Assembly (NCBI GenBank): GCA_005503215.1
Contig: SCNS01000004.1
Span: 62,001 to 126,000 of the forward strand
Reading direction: 5' to 3'
DNA: 64,000 nucleotides
Origin: Sphingomonadaceae bacterium 3R27C6
GTDB taxonomy: Bacteria > Pseudomonadota > Alphaproteobacteria > Sphingomonadales > Sphingomonadaceae
Both the position numbers and the translations under genes were made by a program. The notes under the pieces were generated by a model. The model worked only from the letters and a program-made list of their open reading frames with translations. It searched no databases and was not told the DNA's origin. Within the stretch, counting starts at the first letter, position 1. Each line of letters opens with the position of its first letter. Below, piece by piece: positions 51,423 through 60,706 of this stretch.

Positions 51423-52934
51423 TCAACAGGTCAGGCCGAGGTTATCGAGCACCTCGCTGCCGAACAGCGCGCGGTGCGCCGGATCGGGGAGCAGGCGGTC
51501 GCGCGCGGTGCGCCAGCGGCGGAAATCCTCGCCATAATCGGCGGCGACGCGCGCGGCGTCGAGATGGCAGCTTTTCGCCCAGTGGCGGGTAAAGGTGATT
51601 CCCTCCGCATCGAGGCATTCGACGACGCGGGCATAGGCGTCGGCGGTGCGCTGGCTGCGCGGGCCGTCGAAATCAATCACCGCGTTATGCGTGAAGCGCG
51701 CGGGAGCGAGCAGCCCTTGCGCGCGCTCCATGAAGCGTATCGTGACGACGGTCGAGCCGCCGTGGCGCGCATAGACGGCGCAGATGCGTTCGAAGGCGCG
51801 CGCGAGGTCGGCACGGTCGATGGTGACCGAGGCGTTGAACAGGTCTGCCAGGGGACGATGCGTATCGAGCCCCTCCCCCCAGCTGCCATAGACGGCGGGG
51901 GCGTCGATATCGGGGCCGCTGGCATAACCCTGTTTCATCGCGAACTGGAGCAACGGCCCGCGTGCCCACGGATAATCGTTGAGCAACCGGCCGAGCAGGC
52001 TGAGCGCGTCATAACCCGCACCGAGCTGGCCGGGCGTCGCGCGGGAATAATCGTCGCGCCACGGTTCGCGATAAAGGAAGCGCAGCATCGCCGGCCGCTT
52101 GAACGGCTTGTAGGGATTGACGATCATCTGGACGAAATCGGGATCCTGATCGAGCGCATAGGCGGCCGAGAAGCGGCGGAAATCACCCGCGGCGAGCCAG
52201 TCCAGCGCCGCCCGATCGACCTTGCGCAAATTCTGGATCGGACGGACGAGGAATTTCGGCACGCTGTCGACGACGAGCGCGGTCACGATGCCCAGCGAGC
52301 CGACGGGAAGCTGCGCCGCGGCGAACATATTGTCGTCACGCAGCGCCGTCGATCCGGTCGCGGCGATGAAGGCGTCGCTCATCACGCCCGCTTCGGGCTC
52401 GATCCAGCGGATGCCGGCGGGAGTGACGATCTGCAGCGCGCGGACATGATCCTGGATACCGCCGCGCGCGATCATCGATCCGTGGGTGCCCGTGGCAGAG
52501 GCGCCCGCGAAGGTCTGCCCATTGCCCGCACCGCTGGTCCACAGCGAGCGGCCCTGTTCCTCGAACTTGTCCGACACCTCGTCGACGAGCGCGCCCGCTT
52601 CGACAAGCATCAGCGCGCCGGCGTCGATGCCGGGGTGGACGTCAGCGGCGCCGATGCGAAAACAGCGGTTGAAGCGGCGCGTGTGGAGCAGCCAGCTTTG
52701 CGAGCTGATATTGACATTCGACGGCGACCAGCCCGCGCCGAGCGGCCGGACGCGGCGCTTCGCGGCGGCCGCTTGCGCCAGCCAGTCCTGCACCGACTTC
52801 GCGGCGATCGCGATCTCGTCGCGGCCGCGCTCCGCGTCGCCGCTGCGCAAGGCGAAGCGCGTCGCCGCCTCGCAGGTGCCGGTGCCGTGATAATTGGTCC
52901 AGCGCCCTTCCTCGCCGAGCTTCACGATCGGCAT
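51423..52934 (-). CDS. FAD-linked sugar-lactone oxidase-like protein
   Basis: The start at 52934 gives 503 residues. The N-terminal FAD_binding_4 domain has RRVRPLGAGWSPSNVNIS and SGAGNGQTFAGASATGTHGS, the pattern of aldonolactone and alditol oxidases; the C-terminal half has the ALO-like ending FTRHWAKSCHLDAARVAADYG. Many such enzymes carry a flavin-linking His in the PP-loop, but here the loop reads LGAGWS and no His is seen, so FAD may be non-covalent. The start overlaps the stop of the small upstream gene by 1 nt. Confidence 0.82.
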   Translation of the reverse strand: MPIVKLGEEGRWTNYHGTGTCEAATRFALRSGDAERGRDEIAIAAKSVQDWLAQAAAAKRRVRPLGAGWSPSNVNISSQSWLLHTRRFNRCFRIGAADVHPGIDAGALMLVEAGALVDEVSDKFEEQGRSLWTSGAGNGQTFAGASATGTHGSMIARGGIQDHVRALQIVTPAGIRWIEPEAGVMSDAFIAATGSTALRDDNMFAAAQLPVGSLGIVTALVVDSVPKFLVRPIQNLRKVDRAALDWLAAGDFRRFSAAYALDQDPDFVQMIVNPYKPFKRPAMLRFLYREPWRDDYSRATPGQLGAGYDALSLLGRLLNDYPWARGPLLQFAMKQGYASGPDIDAPAVYGSWGEGLDTHRPLADLFNASVTIDRADLARAFERICAVYARHGGSTVVTIRFMERAQGLLAPARFTHNAVIDFDGPRSQRTADAYARVVECLDAEGITFTRHWAKSCHLDAARVAADYGEDFRRWRTARDRLLPDPAHRALFGSEVLDNLGLTC

Positions 52935-53263
52935 CAGGCGTCTCCCAGCGGCAGGATGCCGGCATTCGCGCGCCACGCGACGGTCACCGGGCGGAGGAAA
53001 CCGAAGGTCGCGATCGCCACCAGCATCTGGCGCCGCGTCGCGAACAGCCGCACATCGCACAGGCCGTGATCGGATTCGGGCGTCACGAACGGCTGCGCGG
53101 CCTGGGCGGCGAAGCCCCAGCCCTTCAGCGTTACCACCATCGATTCTTCGTCGAGCGGCCGTGGATTGGCGATCGATACGAATATATCCGCCTGCCCCGC
53201 GGCATATTGCCCGAAAAGCAGCACAAAACCGAGCGCGGCGAGCGCCCAACCGAGCCACATCAT
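52934..53263 (-). CDS. Small single-anchor protein upstream of the FAD oxidase
   Basis: The ATG at 53263 gives 109 residues: an N-terminal helix (WLGWALAALGFVLLFGQYAA) and a soluble C-terminal part that starts FVSIANPRPLDEESMVVTLK and ends AWRANAGILPLGDA. I recognise no family. Its TGA overlaps the ATG of the oxidase by 1 nt, so the two are translated together; it may anchor or assist that enzyme. Confidence 0.6.
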   Translation of the reverse strand: MMWLGWALAALGFVLLFGQYAAGQADIFVSIANPRPLDEESMVVTLKGWGFAAQAAQPFVTPESDHGLCDVRLFATRRQMLVAIATFGFLRPVTVAWRANAGILPLGDA

Positions 53264-53372
53264 GCCCCAAATCCCTTCGTCTTTTTCCCCAGCCGGTGTT
53301 CCGGCTTCGCGACCCGAAGAGCACGGGCAATTTTTCCTGCCCGTTCCCATCAACTAGCTGTATAGGCGCGCT

Positions 53373-54548
53373 ATGCAAGTCCATCCGTTGATCGAAACCA
53401 ACGCCGCGCTCGTCGAATTCTGCGACCTCATTCGGAACAGCGATTTCATCGCTGTCGATACCGAATTCATGCGCGAAAACACTTTCTGGCCAGAGCTTTG
53501 CCTGATCCAAGTGGCCGACCGCGACCATGCCGCGGCGATCGATCCGATGGCGCCGGGCATCGATTTGAAGCCCCTGCTCGACCTGCTCGTCGACAATGAG
53601 GACATGCTGAAAGTCTTTCATGCGGGCGGGCAGGATGTCGAAATCATCTTCAACCTGACCGGCAAGACGCCGCACCCGATCTTCGACACGCAGATCGGCC
53701 AGATGGCGCTCGGTCAGGCCGAACAGGTCGGATATTCGAACCTGGTCGAAGCATGGATCGGGCTGCAGCTCGACAAGGGCGCGCGCTTTACCGACTGGAG
53801 CCGCCGCCCGCTCGACAAGCGCCAGATCGACTATGCCGTCGGCGACGTCACCCACCTCGCCAAGATTTTCCCGATGATGCTCGACAAGCTGATCAAGACC
53901 GGGCGCGGTCATTGGCTCGACGAGGAAATGGAAAAGCTCGCCGATCCCGCGAACTACAGCGTCGACCCCGACAAGGCGTGGCAGCGAATCAAGGTGCCGA
54001 CGCGCAAGCTCGACGTGCTCGGCCGCTTGCAGTCGCTCGCTGCGTGGCGCGAACGCGAGGCGCGGCAAAAGAATCTGCCGCGCGGCCGCATCGTAAAGGA
54101 CGAAACGCTCGCCGACCTCGCCGCGCATCCGCCGAAGGATCAGGACGGCCTCGGCCGCGTGCGCGGACTGTCGGCGACCTGGCGCACCAACGACATCGGC
54201 GGCCGGCTGATGGACGCGATCGCGGGCGCCAAGCCGATGTCGAAGGACGACATGCCCGAGCGCGCACCGCGCGGCCCGGGGCTCGGCAAGGAAGGCACTT
54301 TGGTCGCCGACCTGCTCAAGCTGCTGCTCAAAATCCGCGCGCGCGAATTGAACGTCGCGGCGCGGCTGATCGCGCGCAGCGACGATTTGGAAGCGCTCGC
54401 GGCGGGCGCGCGCGACGGCATCCAGATGATGGACGGCTGGCGTTACGACGTGTTCGGCCACGCGGCGCTCGACCTGGTCGAAGGCCGGATGGGCTTTGCG
54501 GTCAAGAACGGCAAGCTGGTGATGAGCGAGATCGACGGCGCGGCCTGA
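53373..54548 (+). CDS. rnd: Ribonuclease D
   Basis: The 391-residue protein has the DEDD 3'-5' exonuclease domain: DTEFMRE (Asp29, Glu31), FHAGGQDVEII and YAVGDVTHLAKIF, followed by an HRDC domain (LQSLAAWREREARQKNLPRG) and a second HRDC-like region. It trims tRNA and other stable RNA 3' ends. It is divergent from the small anchor protein. Confidence 0.95.
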   Translation: MQVHPLIETNAALVEFCDLIRNSDFIAVDTEFMRENTFWPELCLIQVADRDHAAAIDPMAPGIDLKPLLDLLVDNEDMLKVFHAGGQDVEIIFNLTGKTPHPIFDTQIGQMALGQAEQVGYSNLVEAWIGLQLDKGARFTDWSRRPLDKRQIDYAVGDVTHLAKIFPMMLDKLIKTGRGHWLDEEMEKLADPANYSVDPDKAWQRIKVPTRKLDVLGRLQSLAAWREREARQKNLPRGRIVKDETLADLAAHPPKDQDGLGRVRGLSATWRTNDIGGRLMDAIAGAKPMSKDDMPERAPRGPGLGKEGTLVADLLKLLLKIRARELNVAARLIARSDDLEALAAGARDGIQMMDGWRYDVFGHAALDLVEGRMGFAVKNGKLVMSEIDGAA

Positions 54549-54628
54549 GAAGCTACAGCCTTGCTATTGCACGGCATTGGCCGTTGCCCCATAATCGGGG
54601 CGGCAGTGATGTCATGAAGGAGCAGGCC

Positions 54629-55021
54629 ATGCGTATCCCCGTCGCTATCGCCCTCGCAATCGGCGTTGCAGGCTGCAACGCCGCGCCGACCAAAACCGAA
54701 ACCCCCGCCGCGGACACCGCACAATCGACCGCCCCCAAGGCTGAGGCGCCTGCCGCACCTGCCGCGGAGCCTGTTCGCTACACCTGCGCCGACGGATCGA
54801 CCGTCGAGGCGCGCTACCCGACCACCGACACGGCGCAGATCGTCGTCGCGGGCAAGACGGTCGAGATGAAAAGCGCAATGTCGGCGAGCGGCGCCCGCTA
54901 TGTCGGCGGCGGCTGGCAATGGTGGACCAAGGGCATGACCGAAGGCTCGCTCGCACCGCTCAAGCCCGGTGAAGAAACCGCATCGGCGGCCGGGACGACC
55001 TGCACCGCGCCGGCGGCCTAG
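54629..55021 (+). CDS. MliC-family lipoprotein (C-type lysozyme inhibitor-like)
   Basis: The ATG at 54629 has AAGGAG at good spacing; the earlier ATG at 54614 lacks one. The 130-residue product has a lipoprotein signal (MRIPVAIALAIGVAGC, lipobox GVAGC), an Ala/Pro/Thr-rich linker, then an MliC domain (VRYTCADGSTVEARYP, VGGGWQWWTKGMTEGSLAPL, TTCTAPAA with the second Cys). Family members inhibit C-type lysozymes at the outer membrane. It ends 5 bp before the convergent ppx stop. Confidence 0.85.
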   Translation: MRIPVAIALAIGVAGCNAAPTKTETPAADTAQSTAPKAEAPAAPAAEPVRYTCADGSTVEARYPTTDTAQIVVAGKTVEMKSAMSASGARYVGGGWQWWTKGMTEGSLAPLKPGEETASAAGTTCTAPAA

Positions 55022-55026
55022 GTCGC

Positions 55027-56532
55027 TCAGCCGCCTTCGAGCAAATCCACCACGGGTTCGGCGTCGAGCGCGTTCGCGAGCGCGCGCAGTCGCCGCTCGA
55101 CCGCCTCACCCATCAGATGGTGCCATTCGCGCGTGAGGGTGAGCCGTAGTTTGCCGCCGCTGAGCGCGATCGAACTGCCGCCCAGCGGCGCCTGAATGCC
55201 GCCGGTCAGGCGTTGCGCCAAACGGATCGCGAGCCCCCATTGGCGCGCCCGCGCCAGACGCTCGGGCGTCACGAGACTGCCCATCGCGGGAAACTCGGCG
55301 TCGGTGCCGCCAAAGCCCGCGTACAGCGCGCGGGCAAGGAGGATGCGCCCCGGAATGTCGATACTGCGCCAGTTGCCGTGCAGGCCGATCTCGGTGCCGC
55401 GCTCGGCGCGAAAATCGGGATTCGCCGACCAGGCGACGTCGCTGAGCAGGCTGGCGGCCAAACGGACGCGGCTGTCGGCGGGAGCCTCGTCAGCAAACAG
55501 CGGCGCGATCCATTCGGCGATCGCGCGGCCGTGCGGTGCGAACCGCGCGAGGCGGCGACCTTCGAATTCGGCGGCGACGATCAGCGGGTCCTGCGCGCGC
55601 GTTTCGGCATCGAGCGCCTGATAGAGCAGGCCTTCGCGAAGCCCCGACGACGACACGGTCATTTCGGGCACATCGAGAATGTTGACGAGCGCCGCGAGCA
55701 GCGCCGCCGCATCGGGCAAGGCCGCAGCGCGGTTCGACGCCATGCCGGGGATCGCCCGAAGCTCTTCAAAGCTCAACCTTTTGGTTGCGCGGATCAGGCG
55801 GCGCAGCGCGCTGCGTGGCAGCGTGTGCTGATCAAGAACCGCGAGCGGGTCTTTGGTGAGTTCGAGATCGAGGCGCGAGAGCGCGCGCCACGAACCACCG
55901 ACCAGATAGAGCGGGAGGCCGGTCAACCCCTCTCCCGGCCAGCCCGCAGCGCGGAGCATCTTGCGGATCGCGCGTTCAAACGCCTGCTCGCCATCCTTCC
56001 GCAGCGCGGGCAAGCGGAGCACGCCGAGCGGGAAGGAGGCGCGGCGGCCGACCTTGCCGCGGGACACTTCGGCGAGTTCGAGGCTGCCGCCGCCAAGATC
56101 GACTGCGACGCCATGCGCATCGGGGATCGCCGACAGCACGCCATGCCCCGCAGCCTCGGCCTCCTCCTCGCCCGACAGCAGCCGGATATTCAACCCCGCC
56201 TCAGCCGCGGCGGCGATGAAGTCGGGACCATTGACCGCATCGCGCACCGCGGCGGTGGCGACGCATTGCACGTCCTGGACGTCCATATGCTCGGCGAGCA
56301 GCGCGTAGCGCCGCAGCGCGACCAGGCCACGCTCGGCGTCTCCCGGGGCGATGCGGCCATCGATGGCGAGCCCGCGGCCAAGACCCGCGGCGACCTTTTC
56401 GTTGAAGATCACGGCGGGTGCGCGCGCCGGTCCTTCATAAACGACGATGCGGACCGAGTTGGAGCCGATGTCGATCACGGCGGATCGACTGACCGCCTGC
56501 CTGGAGGAACGCTGTGGGGTCAATTTCGTCAA
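55027..56532 (-). CDS. ppx: Exopolyphosphatase / guanosine pentaphosphate phosphohydrolase
   Basis: The 501-residue protein has the actin-like ASKHA domain: AVIDIGSNSVRIVVYE, VATAAVRDAVNG, LSGEEEAEAAGHGV and AVDLGGGSLEL, plus the C-terminal HD-like helical domain. It hydrolyses polyphosphate from the ends and may hydrolyse pppGpp. The start is TTG at 56532, overlapping the ppk1 stop by 4 nt (TTGA), so translation is coupled. Confidence 0.92.
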   Translation of the reverse strand: MTKLTPQRSSRQAVSRSAVIDIGSNSVRIVVYEGPARAPAVIFNEKVAAGLGRGLAIDGRIAPGDAERGLVALRRYALLAEHMDVQDVQCVATAAVRDAVNGPDFIAAAAEAGLNIRLLSGEEEAEAAGHGVLSAIPDAHGVAVDLGGGSLELAEVSRGKVGRRASFPLGVLRLPALRKDGEQAFERAIRKMLRAAGWPGEGLTGLPLYLVGGSWRALSRLDLELTKDPLAVLDQHTLPRSALRRLIRATKRLSFEELRAIPGMASNRAAALPDAAALLAALVNILDVPEMTVSSSGLREGLLYQALDAETRAQDPLIVAAEFEGRRLARFAPHGRAIAEWIAPLFADEAPADSRVRLAASLLSDVAWSANPDFRAERGTEIGLHGNWRSIDIPGRILLARALYAGFGGTDAEFPAMGSLVTPERLARARQWGLAIRLAQRLTGGIQAPLGGSSIALSGGKLRLTLTREWHHLMGEAVERRLRALANALDAEPVVDLLEGG

Positions 56533-58703
56533 TCTTCGCGCGTGTTGAAGGCGAGGGTCGGGACGTCGTGGCGCTTGTGGAGCGCCGTTCCGCGACCCGA
56601 TAGCGACGCGTTCGTCATGAAATAATGATGCAGATTAAATGGCTTGTCGTCCGGCTTCACGCGCACAGAGGTGCCGTCGGACTGCAGGATCCAGCTTTGT
56701 TCATTGTCGATGAGGTTCGCGACGAGCACCTGGTCCAAAATCTGGTCGTGGACGGTCGGATTTTCGATCGGGATCATATATTCGACGCGGCGGTCGAAGT
56801 TGCGTGGCATCCAGTCGGCGCTGCTGATGTAGAGCTTTGCCCCGCGATGCGGCAGCGGCGCGCCGTTCGCGAACGCCCAGACGCGGCTGTGCTCGAGGAA
56901 GCGCCCGACGACCGATTTCACACGGATCGTTTCGGACAGCCCCGGAACGTCGGGGCGCAGGCAGCAGATACCGCGCACGATCAGCTCGATCGGCACCCCC
57001 GCGGCGCTCGCCTCGTAAAGCTTGTCGATGATGTCGGGGTCGACGAGGCTGTTCATCTTGGCCCACACGCCCGACGGCTGGCCCGCCTTTGCCGCCGCGA
57101 TTTCGGCGTCGATCAACTCGCACAGATGCGCGCGCATGTTGAGCGGCGACATGGTGATCAGGTCGAGCCGTTCGGGTTCGACATAGCCGGTGATGTAATT
57201 GAACAGCTGCGCCGCGTCGCGCCCGGCGCGCGGGTCGGCGGTAAAGAAGCTGAGATCGGTATAGATGCGTGCGGTCACCGGGTGATAATTGCCGGTGCCG
57301 AAGTGGCAGTAAGTGCGATACCCCTGCCCCTCGCGGCGCACGACCATCGAAATCTTGGCGTGCGTCTTCCACTCGATAAAGCCGTAGACGACCTGCACCC
57401 CGGCGCGTTCGAGCTGGTTCGCCCAGAGGAGATTCTGCTCCTCGTCGAAGCGCGCCTTGAGCTCGACGACCGCGGTCACCGACTTGCCCGCCTCGGCCGC
57501 CTCGATCAGCGCGCGGATGACCGGCGACTGGTTGCCGGCGCGGTAGAGCGTCTGCTTGATCGCGACGACGTCGGGATCGGCCGCCGCCTGCCGCAGGAAA
57601 GACAGGACGACGTCGAAGCTTTCATAGGGGTGGTGGACGACGATGTCCTTCGAGCGGATCGCCGCGAAACAGTCGCCGCCATGTTCGCGGATACGCTCGG
57701 GGAAACGCGCCGAGTAAGCGGGAAATTTGAGGTCGGGCCGGTCGACATCGACGAGCGCCGACAGCGCCGCGAGCCCGATGAAGCCGCCGATCTTGGCGAC
57801 GATCGCCTCGTGCCCCTGAATATCGGCGTTGAGCACCTCGGCGATTTCGCCGGGCATGTCGGCTTCGAGTTCGAGTAGGATCACGCGGCCGCGGCGGCGG
57901 CGGCGGATCGCGGTGCGGAACAGGCGGACGAGATCCTCTGCCTCTTCCTCCAGCTCGATATCGCTGTCGCGGATGATGCGGAACACACCCAAGGAGCGGA
58001 TCGTGAAGCCGGGGAACAGGAGATCGCCGAAAATCTCGATCAGATATTCGATCGGTACGAACGCGCCCGCCTGTCCCGGCACCGGCACGAAACGCGCGAG
58101 CGAGGCGGGGATCATCACCAGTTCGCGGATCGTCTCACCCGTCGCCTTGCGCTGAAGGTCGAAGATGACGCCGAGGCCGCGGTTCGGGATGAACGGGAAC
58201 GGATGCGCCGGATCGAGCACCTGCGGCGTCAGGATCGGGAAAATCTGGTCGATGAAATATTGCCGCAAGGCGGTGCGCAGCGCTTCCTTGTCCGACCCCG
58301 TGCCATGGACAACGATGCCCTGTTCGCCGAGCTGGCGGTGGAGCAATTGCCATTCGCTCTGCTGCTGGTCGACGAGGCGGTTCACCTCGGCCTCGATCTC
58401 GGCAAGCTGCTGCCCCGGCGAGCGGCCGTCGGCCGAAGGATCGTCGATCCCCTGCAACTGCTGCCCCTTCAGCCCCGCGACGCGGACCATGAAGAATTCG
58501 TCGAGGTTGCTGCCCGAAATCGACAGGAAGCGAAGACGTTCGAGCAAGGGATGCGCGGGGTTGCGCGCCTCCTCCATCACCCGGCGGTTGAAGGCGAGCC
58601 AGGAAAGTTCGCGGTTGAAGAAGCGTTCGGGGCCAAAGCTGGGCGGCGTCGCCGCGGTATCGGCATCATTGTCTGCGCGTAAGGGGCCGCCGGTTATCGA
58701 CAT
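56529..58703 (-). CDS. ppk1: Polyphosphate kinase 1
   Basis: The 724-residue protein has the PPK1 N domain (FFNRELSWLAFNRRVMEEA), the head domain, and the phospholipase-D-like catalytic domains with HHPYESFDVV, KQTLYRAGNQSPV, YGFIEWKTHAKISMVVRREG (catalytic His) and VGRFLEHSRVWAFANG. It makes polyphosphate from ATP. It overlaps hdaA by 10 nt and ppx by 4 nt. Confidence 0.97.
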   Translation of the reverse strand: MSITGGPLRADNDADTAATPPSFGPERFFNRELSWLAFNRRVMEEARNPAHPLLERLRFLSISGSNLDEFFMVRVAGLKGQQLQGIDDPSADGRSPGQQLAEIEAEVNRLVDQQQSEWQLLHRQLGEQGIVVHGTGSDKEALRTALRQYFIDQIFPILTPQVLDPAHPFPFIPNRGLGVIFDLQRKATGETIRELVMIPASLARFVPVPGQAGAFVPIEYLIEIFGDLLFPGFTIRSLGVFRIIRDSDIELEEEAEDLVRLFRTAIRRRRRGRVILLELEADMPGEIAEVLNADIQGHEAIVAKIGGFIGLAALSALVDVDRPDLKFPAYSARFPERIREHGGDCFAAIRSKDIVVHHPYESFDVVLSFLRQAAADPDVVAIKQTLYRAGNQSPVIRALIEAAEAGKSVTAVVELKARFDEEQNLLWANQLERAGVQVVYGFIEWKTHAKISMVVRREGQGYRTYCHFGTGNYHPVTARIYTDLSFFTADPRAGRDAAQLFNYITGYVEPERLDLITMSPLNMRAHLCELIDAEIAAAKAGQPSGVWAKMNSLVDPDIIDKLYEASAAGVPIELIVRGICCLRPDVPGLSETIRVKSVVGRFLEHSRVWAFANGAPLPHRGAKLYISSADWMPRNFDRRVEYMIPIENPTVHDQILDQVLVANLIDNEQSWILQSDGTSVRVKPDDKPFNLHHYFMTNASLSGRGTALHKRHDVPTLAFNTRED

Positions 58704-59350
58704 GTCGCGTCATCCTGTCGTTCGAGCAAATCGGGATCGATGAGCCCCTGTGACAGTAATGTTTCACGCGTAAGACGAATACTAATGCCGCCGCCCTTTT
58801 CGAGCGACGCGGCGTCGAGCGCGCCGACGATGCGGTGGATCATCGCATAGCTGCGTTCCATGCGCGGCACGATATAGGAGGCGACGCCGGGCGCAAGCGC
58901 CATGCCGCGCTGTGCGAACAGCGCTTCGATCAGGTCGCGCGCGAGGCAGTCGTCGGGATCGCCGATCGTCAGCACGGGTACGGCCGCAAGGCGCGAACGA
59001 AGGTCGGGAAGCGCGACATTCCAATCCGTGGGCGGCGCATCGGCGATGATCAGCAGCGGTGAGCCGCTGGCCTGCGCGGCGTTCCACGCGTGGAAAATCT
59101 CTTCTTCCGATACGCTGTCATGGCCGTCGATGACCTTCCCGCCGGTGTCGCGCGCGAAGAGGCGGCCCATCAGGCTGCGCCCCGAACCGCGCGGTCCGGT
59201 GAGCACCGCGGTACGGACGGGCCAGGTGGCGACATGGCGCAGATAGCGCACGGCATCGGCGTTGCTGGTGCCGACGATCAGCGGACCGTCGTTCGACCCG
59301 CCCGCGCTCCAGTCGAGCGGCAGGGCGATCTGTCCCGGCGCGCGCGCCAT
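58694..59350 (-). CDS. hdaA: DnaA-regulatory inactivator HdaA
   Basis: The 218-residue protein is a shortened AAA+ DnaA-like protein: an N-terminal sliding-clamp motif QIALPLDW (residues 7-14), P-loop LTGPRGSGRSLMGRLF and an arginine-finger/sensor region, and no DnaA DNA-binding domain IV. HdaA with the clamp stimulates ATP hydrolysis by DnaA and stops re-initiation. Its ATG overlaps the stop of the upstream gene by 1 nt and its 3' end overlaps ppk1 by 10 nt. Confidence 0.92.
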   Translation of the reverse strand: MARAPGQIALPLDWSAGGSNDGPLIVGTSNADAVRYLRHVATWPVRTAVLTGPRGSGRSLMGRLFARDTGGKVIDGHDSVSEEEIFHAWNAAQASGSPLLIIADAPPTDWNVALPDLRSRLAAVPVLTIGDPDDCLARDLIEALFAQRGMALAPGVASYIVPRMERSYAMIHRIVGALDAASLEKGGGISIRLTRETLLSQGLIDPDLLERQDDATCR

Positions 59351-60621
59351 CAGCGGCTGATCCTGAGCTGACCGCCGCCTTCCTGCACCTTGAACCCGCG
59401 TGCGGCGAGCGCCGCACTGAGCGCGGCGAGGTCACCCCGGAAACTGACGCGCATCACCGAGGTGCCGCCGAGCGCGAGGCTGGTGGTCGAGGCCGACTGG
59501 ACGCCCGCGGCGCCCGCGACGGCACGTTCGGTCGCGGTGACCGAATCGACGTCGGGCGAGCTGTACTGGACGGTGAAGCTCTGCACGCCGGGCGCAGCCG
59601 TCGTCGGCACGCTGGCGTCGATTTCGCTGGGCAGCACCTCTTCGTCGGTCGCGGCCTCTTCGGGCAGGTCTTCCTTCTCGACGGGCTTTTCGAGCACGAG
59701 ATAGGTGTCGGTGCGCAGCACACCCGCGGCCAGCGCGTCGATATAGATGCGGTCCATCCGTGCGACCGCCTTTTCCATCATGTCGGGGAGCGCCGCAGGG
59801 CTGGGGCCGGTCATCGTGAAGCTGGAGATCAGCTTGCTGTCCGGGCCGAACCGCGCGGTGAAATAGCCTTTGATCGGGCCGCCGGGATAGGAATATTCGA
59901 CGCGCGCGATCGGCGTCAGCACGTCGGCGGCGCCATATTGATCGAGGATCACTCGCCACCAGACGCGGCCGCGACGGCCGGTCTGCCCCGCGTTGATCAG
60001 CAGCGTATCGGCGCCGGTGCCCGCGGTGCGGACATAATCGATCGCGCTCTGCCCCGTATTATATTCGGCCCACGCGCGCTGCCAGGCGCTGCGCTGTTCG
60101 AACACCTGCGGGATGCCGTCGATCGCATAGACCGGAATGACGAGCAAAGGCGGCGAGCGCAAATTGCGGCCGCTGACGCCGAGGATCTGGCCGGCGCGCA
60201 CGCGGTCGAACTGGACGCCAAGTTTGGCCACATAGCGGCGCGGACCGATCTGTTCTTCCTCGACGACGATCGCGGTCACGATTCCGTCGAGCACCGAATC
60301 GCCGAGTTTGGGGCCGTCGCTGCCATTCAATTTGCGATAGAGCTGGGTCCAGGCCAGGCGCTGCGCCTCGCGCCAGCCCTTGGTCCGCGCATCGTCGGCA
60401 TTGTCGCCGGTGACATCGACCATGATGCCGCTCGTCAGGAAATCACCGCTGCTATTGATCGGGGTGATGCCGCGATTGCCGCGGGTGATCTGGCCATCGA
60501 CGATGCCGGCGAGCAGAATCGCGAAGAAAAGGCCGAAAAGAGCGGCCCAGCGCCAATCGCGGCCACGCAGGGCGTCGAAGGCGAAGGTGGGAGCGAAGCG
60601 GGGGAAAGCAGCCGAAATCAT
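59350..60621 (-). CDS. Membrane-anchored protein resembling DUF2066
   Basis: The 423-residue protein has one N-terminal helix ([17 protein letters not shown]), then a periplasmic region like DUF2066 ([48 protein letters not shown]) and a small C-terminal domain ([36 protein letters not shown]) that resembles a ferredoxin-like beta-alpha-beta fold. Function unknown. It is first in the hdaA-ppk1-ppx run and is divergent from purM. Confidence 0.7.
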   Translation of the reverse strand: MISAAFPRFAPTFAFDALRGRDWRWAALFGLFFAILLAGIVDGQITRGNRGITPINSSGDFLTSGIMVDVTGDNADDARTKGWREAQRLAWTQLYRKLNGSDGPKLGDSVLDGIVTAIVVEEEQIGPRRYVAKLGVQFDRVRAGQILGVSGRNLRSPPLLVIPVYAIDGIPQVFEQRSAWQRAWAEYNTGQSAIDYVRTAGTGADTLLINAGQTGRRGRVWWRVILDQYGAADVLTPIARVEYSYPGGPIKGYFTARFGPDSKLISSFTMTGPSPAALPDMMEKAVARMDRIYIDALAAGVLRTDTYLVLEKPVEKEDLPEEAATDEEVLPSEIDASVPTTAAPGVQSFTVQYSSPDVDSVTATERAVAGAAGVQSASTTSLALGGTSVMRVSFRGDLAALSAALAARGFKVQEGGGQLRISR

Positions 60622-60706
60622 ATCTTCTCTATGCTTTGCCCAAAAGCGCGGGCCCCGACAAGGAAATCATGGCATTTGTCGGCCGGAAGCGTTAGTCGCG
60701 CGGGCC

